Source: Sphingobacterium sp. CZ-UAM
GTDB taxonomy: Bacteria; Bacteroidota; Bacteroidia; Sphingobacteriales; Sphingobacteriaceae
Direction of reading: 5' to 3'
DNA: 64,000 bases
Assembly (NCBI RefSeq): GCF_002000245.1
Contig: NZ_MTCM01000004.1
Coordinates: 186,001-250,000, forward strand
The notes beneath the pieces are model-generated. The model worked only from the letters and a program-made list of their open reading frames with translations. It did no database searches and was not told the DNA's origin. Positions 60,893 to 64,000 of this stretch are shown piece after piece. Each line of letters starts with the position of its first letter. Positions within the stretch are counted from its first letter, which is position 1. The translations under genes were made by a program, and so were the position numbers.

Positions 60893-62149
60893 ATGAGCTT
60901 AGAAATTAAAGTACCAACCGTAGGTGAATCAATCACGGAGGTAACCTTATCACAATGGTTGAAACAAGATGGCGATTATGTGGAGATGGATGAAAACATC
61001 GCCGAACTGGAGTCAGACAAAGCGACGTTTGAATTACCAGCTGAAAAAGCGGGTATCTTAAGAATCATTGCGCAAGAAGGCGATACTTTAGAAATCGGTG
61101 CTGTCGTTTGTACAATTGAAGAAGGTGGAGCTCCGACTGGCGATTCAGCGCCTGCTGCTGCGCCTGCTGCTGCGCCTGCTGCTGAGGCATCATCAACTGC
61201 TGCTCCGGCTGCTGTTGCTTCAAAAGACGAAGATCCAGATAGCTATGCTGCTGGCACAGCTTCTCCTGCTGCCGCAAAAATTTTGAGAGAAAAAGGAATT
61301 GATCCTTCAACTATAAAAGGAACAGGTAAAGATGGCCGCATCACAAAAGAAGATGCTGAAAAGGCTCAACCTGTTGCTAAAGCTGCAGCCCCAGCTGCGA
61401 AACCTGCTGCTCCTGCCGCTACAACAACTGCTGCGCCGGTTGCTGGTTCTAGAAATGAGCGTCGTGAGAAATTATCTTCGCTACGTAAAACTATCGCAAA
61501 ACGTTTGGTCGCTGTTAAAAACGAAACTGCTATGTTGACAACTTTCAACGAAGTCAATATGCAACCGATCATGGATCTACGCGCTAAATATAAAGATACG
61601 TTCAAAGAGAAATTTGGTATCGGTCTTGGATTCATGTCTTTCTTTACAAAAGCAGTAACTACAGCATTGGCTGAATGGCCAGCAGTGAATGCCCGTATCG
61701 AAGAAAATGAAATCGTGTATTCTGATTTCGCTGACGTTTCCATCGCTGTTTCTGCACCTAAAGGTCTGGTTGTACCAGTAATCCGTAATGCTGAATCGAT
61801 GTCTTTAGAGCAAATCGAAAAAGCAATTGCTACATTGGCTGGTAAAGCACGTGACAACAAATTAACGATCGACGAAATGACTGGTGGTACATTTACAATC
61901 ACTAACGGTGGTGTATTTGGATCCATGATGTCAACTCCTATCATCAACGCTCCGCAATCAGCAATTTTGGGTATGCACAACATCATCCAACGTCCGATCG
62001 CTGAGAATGGTCAGGTTGTGATCCGTCCAATGATGTATATCGCGCTTTCTTACGATCACCGTATTATTGACGGCCGTGAGTCAGTAAGCTTCTTGGTTCG
62101 TGTAAAACAATTATTAGAAGATCCAGCTCGTTTATTGTTGGGTGTATAA
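60893..62149 (+). CDS. sucB: 2-oxoglutarate dehydrogenase E2 (dihydrolipoyl succinyltransferase)
   Basis: 418 residues. Lipoyl domain 1-80 with lipoyl-lysine Lys43 (ESDKATFEL); Ala/Pro-rich linker about 82-120; E3-binding domain (ASPAAAKILREKGIDPSTIKGTG) near 121-150; second Ala-rich linker; catalytic domain 185-418 with SYDHRIIDGRESVSFL. The short linkers encode repeats of GCT/GCG. It transfers succinyl groups to CoA. No lpd gene is adjacent. A textbook terminator follows. Confidence 0.97.
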   Translation: MSLEIKVPTVGESITEVTLSQWLKQDGDYVEMDENIAELESDKATFELPAEKAGILRIIAQEGDTLEIGAVVCTIEEGGAPTGDSAPAAAPAAAPAAEASSTAAPAAVASKDEDPDSYAAGTASPAAAKILREKGIDPSTIKGTGKDGRITKEDAEKAQPVAKAAAPAAKPAAPAATTTAAPVAGSRNERREKLSSLRKTIAKRLVAVKNETAMLTTFNEVNMQPIMDLRAKYKDTFKEKFGIGLGFMSFFTKAVTTALAEWPAVNARIEENEIVYSDFADVSIAVSAPKGLVVPVIRNAESMSLEQIEKAIATLAGKARDNKLTIDEMTGGTFTITNGGVFGSMMSTPIINAPQSAILGMHNIIQRPIAENGQVVIRPMMYIALSYDHRIIDGRESVSFLVRVKQLLEDPARLLLGV

Positions 62150-62166
62150 TTGTTATCAAATTATAC

Positions 62167-62209
62167 AAAAGGACCTGTACGGTAATCGTACAGGTCCTTT
62201 TTTTTTCAG
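62167..62209 (+). terminator. Intrinsic terminator after sucB
   Basis: AAAAGGACCTGTACG (62167-62181) pairs with CGTACAGGTCCTTTT (62187-62201), followed by a T tract. Confidence 0.95.
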
Positions 62210-62552
62210 GATTTTACGAATATAAATTGGATATAATCATTATCCTCCGCCTAGCCCGGCTGCTACAACTTTTGTTGAATTCCTGACCACGAATATAAAT
62301 CCATATTTTTTTGTCCATATAAATTTGTTTTTTTTGTATTCATGAGTTCATTTGTGCATTAAACTGTTATTATAAAGTGTCCGTGCGCGCAATTGTTCAG
62401 TTTACTCGCGTCGAATAAATCATGATGGTTTCTTCTTTTTATTTTATACTTTCACTTGCAGCTATTTTTTGCTGAGCGGCTTATCGGCAAGTCAAACAGC
62501 TAACAAGATTCATTTTTTGCCGGCAGCATGGATGCTATTAAACAAACAAATT
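62202..62552. other. 351-base gap between sucB and the next gene
   Basis: AT-rich, with a 12-bp direct repeat ACGAATATAAAT at 62216-62227 and 62289-62300. No gene. The repeat may be chance or the remnant of something. Confidence 0.4.
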
Positions 62553-63629
62553 ATGAACAGGAAGATAATAGGTCTAACAATTATTCTTTTGCTCGCTACA
62601 TTGGCACTCTCAGCCAACATGGCCAATCCTTATAGCGCCCATAGTATTACAGCGCAATTGGTTCCTTCAAGTAAAGCGAAAGTACTTCGCGAGCGCATAG
62701 ATATACAGCTTGTGCAAGACACGCTGGATTATGATTACCAGAGCCAATTCAATATCGAGTATATTATCCATGCGGAGGAAAACATGGACTTTCCTTTGGT
62801 GTTCCTTGCCCTCAATCTAGATCGCTTAGAAAGGGTAAATGTTAACCAAAAAGAGATTAAATCTATTCCATTGGATCAGCGAAAACCCCAGTTTTCCTTT
62901 TTGCGGGTCAACAATGGTTATTATGAGATCAACTACGGAAAAGAAGAATGGGAACGAATTGAGTTAAGTGACGGATTCTATTTTACAGCTAAACTTCATA
63001 AGGGTGAAAACAGTATCAAAGTTCAATACCGTGCTTTTATGGGCTATGACCGTCGGGATATCATCAGAAAATATAAAATTGAATATTTCCTATTTCCTTC
63101 CAAGTACTGGTCTTCCTTTGGTCCGATTGACCTATACCTACACACGGGGAATAAAATAAAGATATATACAGCGGATCTAGGCGCAGCCCAACAGCAAACA
63201 GACACGCTGATTCATTGGAAAATCGAGTCTGTCGAAAAAAAAGAGAGCTTTACGATCGAAGTTGGGGAAAAATCGCCCTTACTCGCGAACGTCATCCTTT
63301 GGATCCATCCAGAACTCCTTGCATTGATCGGATTCATTGTGCTATGCTGTTTACACATTAGGTATATCTACAAAAAACACAAAATAGGCGGTTACCGTTA
63401 TGCTTTGTTAATTGGAAATCTGATCGTACCAGCCACATTTAATATTTTGTGCTGGTTTTGGACCAGTGTCGCTAATTACTTGGTCAATGGGATTTTTGAT
63501 CATAATGCCCGTGGATTTATCTTATTGTTTATTGTTAGCATGCCATTATATTATATCGTGTATGACTTAGTCCTCTTAGTGATCGATAGAAGCATCCGGA
63601 TCAAGTTTCAAAAACAGCAATCGAATTAA
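62553..63629 (+). CDS. Secreted/membrane protein of unknown function
   Basis: 358 residues. The N-terminus has a signal or membrane helix (KIIGLTIILLLATLALSANM), then a beta-rich periplasmic domain of about 230 residues, then three or four C-terminal helices (about 263-350). I use the ATG at 62553; the longer frame from 62469 is less likely. I do not recognise the family. It is convergent with the LTA synthase family gene. Confidence 0.7.
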   Translation: MNRKIIGLTIILLLATLALSANMANPYSAHSITAQLVPSSKAKVLRERIDIQLVQDTLDYDYQSQFNIEYIIHAEENMDFPLVFLALNLDRLERVNVNQKEIKSIPLDQRKPQFSFLRVNNGYYEINYGKEEWERIELSDGFYFTAKLHKGENSIKVQYRAFMGYDRRDIIRKYKIEYFLFPSKYWSSFGPIDLYLHTGNKIKIYTADLGAAQQQTDTLIHWKIESVEKKESFTIEVGEKSPLLANVILWIHPELLALIGFIVLCCLHIRYIYKKHKIGGYRYALLIGNLIVPATFNILCWFWTSVANYLVNGIFDHNARGFILLFIVSMPLYYIVYDLVLLVIDRSIRIKFQKQQSN

Positions 63630-63656
63630 GCTGACCTACTTTTTATAGGTCAGCTT
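63628..63656. terminator. Bidirectional terminator between convergent genes
   Basis: AAGCTGACCTA (63628-63638) pairs with TAGGTCAGCTT (63646-63656) around CTTTTTA. It overlaps both stop codons. Confidence 0.8.
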
Positions 63657-64000
63657 ATTGTCGATCATCCGATTGTTATATTGTTGAATGAAAGCTTTCA
63701 TCTTGGTTTCCATGGTGTCCAAGACCGCTGGATGCTGTTTGATCAGATCCTGTTTCATCAATCGGTCCTGTTTCATATTATAGAGGGAGACTGGTTTAAT
63801 GCCATCATAAGACATCATATAGTCTTTGTAATAAAAATTATAGCTCCCTGCATTATTATTCAGAACAAAATTATCCTTTCCCGGCTTAAATGCATCCGAC
63901 CCAAAAGCAAAGTAGGGCTCATCGTAATGGAGGTAGTTTAAGACGGTAGGCATAATATCGATCTGCTGCACCAATTTATCCGTCTTTCCCACTAGCTTAT
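63636..64000 (-). CDS. LTA synthase/sulfatase family protein, C-terminal part (partial)
   Basis: The minus-strand frame is open to the window edge and ends at 63636. About 121 residues remain, with DKLVQQIDIMPTVLNYLHYD, FAFGSDAFKP and YNFYYKDYMMSYDG: the C-terminal part of the sulfatase/LTA synthase-like family (phosphoglycerol transferases and phosphoethanolamine transferases). The N-terminus and active site lie outside the window. Confidence 0.75.
   Translation of the reverse strand, partial: KLVGKTDKLVQQIDIMPTVLNYLHYDEPYFAFGSDAFKPGKDNFVLNNNAGSYNFYYKDYMMSYDGIKPVSLYNMKQDRLMKQDLIKQHPAVLDTMETKMKAFIQQYNNRMIDNKLTYKK

Noticed and set aside
61098..61538. Leu- and Gln-rich open frames on both strands inside sucB
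   Set aside because: They are shadows of the Ala/Pro-rich linkers encoded by sucB.
1..64000. tRNA, rRNA, CRISPR arrays, insertion sequences or prophage genes
   Set aside because: None recognised by eye; small RNA genes could still be missed.

Overview
The window looks like ordinary chromosome from a member of the Bacteroidota, most likely Sphingobacterium or a close relative in the Sphingobacteriaceae. This rests on gene content (DUF6266, SusC-type EEVVV/GYG motifs, 31-kDa-class sulfatase, DUF3857 and DUF1080 secreted proteins, two ECF sigma factors with membrane partners), on moderate GC, and on several candidate promoters with a TAnnTTTG -7 element. No rRNA, tRNA, CRISPR array, insertion sequence, phage or plasmid genes were seen.

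Layout. 1-9.3 kb: the tail of an unknown gene, a fatty-acid desaturase-like protein, a small hypothetical, a DUF6266 gene behind an 11-bp-periodic repeat array, a MutS-like ATPase, the phosphate operon pstS-C-A-B (no phoU) and a vapBC-type toxin-antitoxin pair whose toxin has an internal stop. 9.4-15.5 kb: a VWA lipoprotein-like secreted protein divergent from an ECF sigma factor and its membrane partner, a DUF3857 protein and a 31-residue acidic mini-gene with its own promoter and terminator. 15.5-23.2 kb: a MocR-type regulator (with a decayed paralogue tail behind it) divergent from a complete biotin cluster bioB-A-F-G-C-D. 23.4-35.4 kb: a Tat-exported phospholipase C, then a two-component system followed by a heavy-metal-type RND efflux operon, then a TauE/SafE permease with a DUF1634 partner. 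35.4-49.3 kb: mixed housekeeping and stress genes (GNAT, Crp/Fnr, YceI, SDR, ABC1 kinase, ECF sigma factor, thioesterase, Hsp20, AAA ATPase, FolB, DUF1080, S9 and M28 peptidases). 49.3-64 kb: asnB, a second Crp/Fnr regulator, VOC protein, HopJ, UbiD decarboxylase, a Rossmann protein facing a CRY-DASH photolyase, sucA-sucB, an unknown membrane protein and the C-terminal end of an LTA synthase/sulfatase family protein.

The most interesting signals are regulatory: (1) six GGAC-type octamers on an 11-bp lattice, followed by two inverted copies in the same phase, in front of the DUF6266 gene; (2) four TTTTAAG-type heptamers at an exact 11-bp period in front of the RND operon, directly behind its two-component system, which look like an OmpR-family operator; (3) a MocR regulator beside the biotin genes that has arginine where the PLP-binding lysine should be; (4) SusC-plug-like motifs present in both arms of the VWA/sigma divergon; (5) the 31-aa acidic mini-gene. 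None of these was tested by database search; all positions were read by eye.
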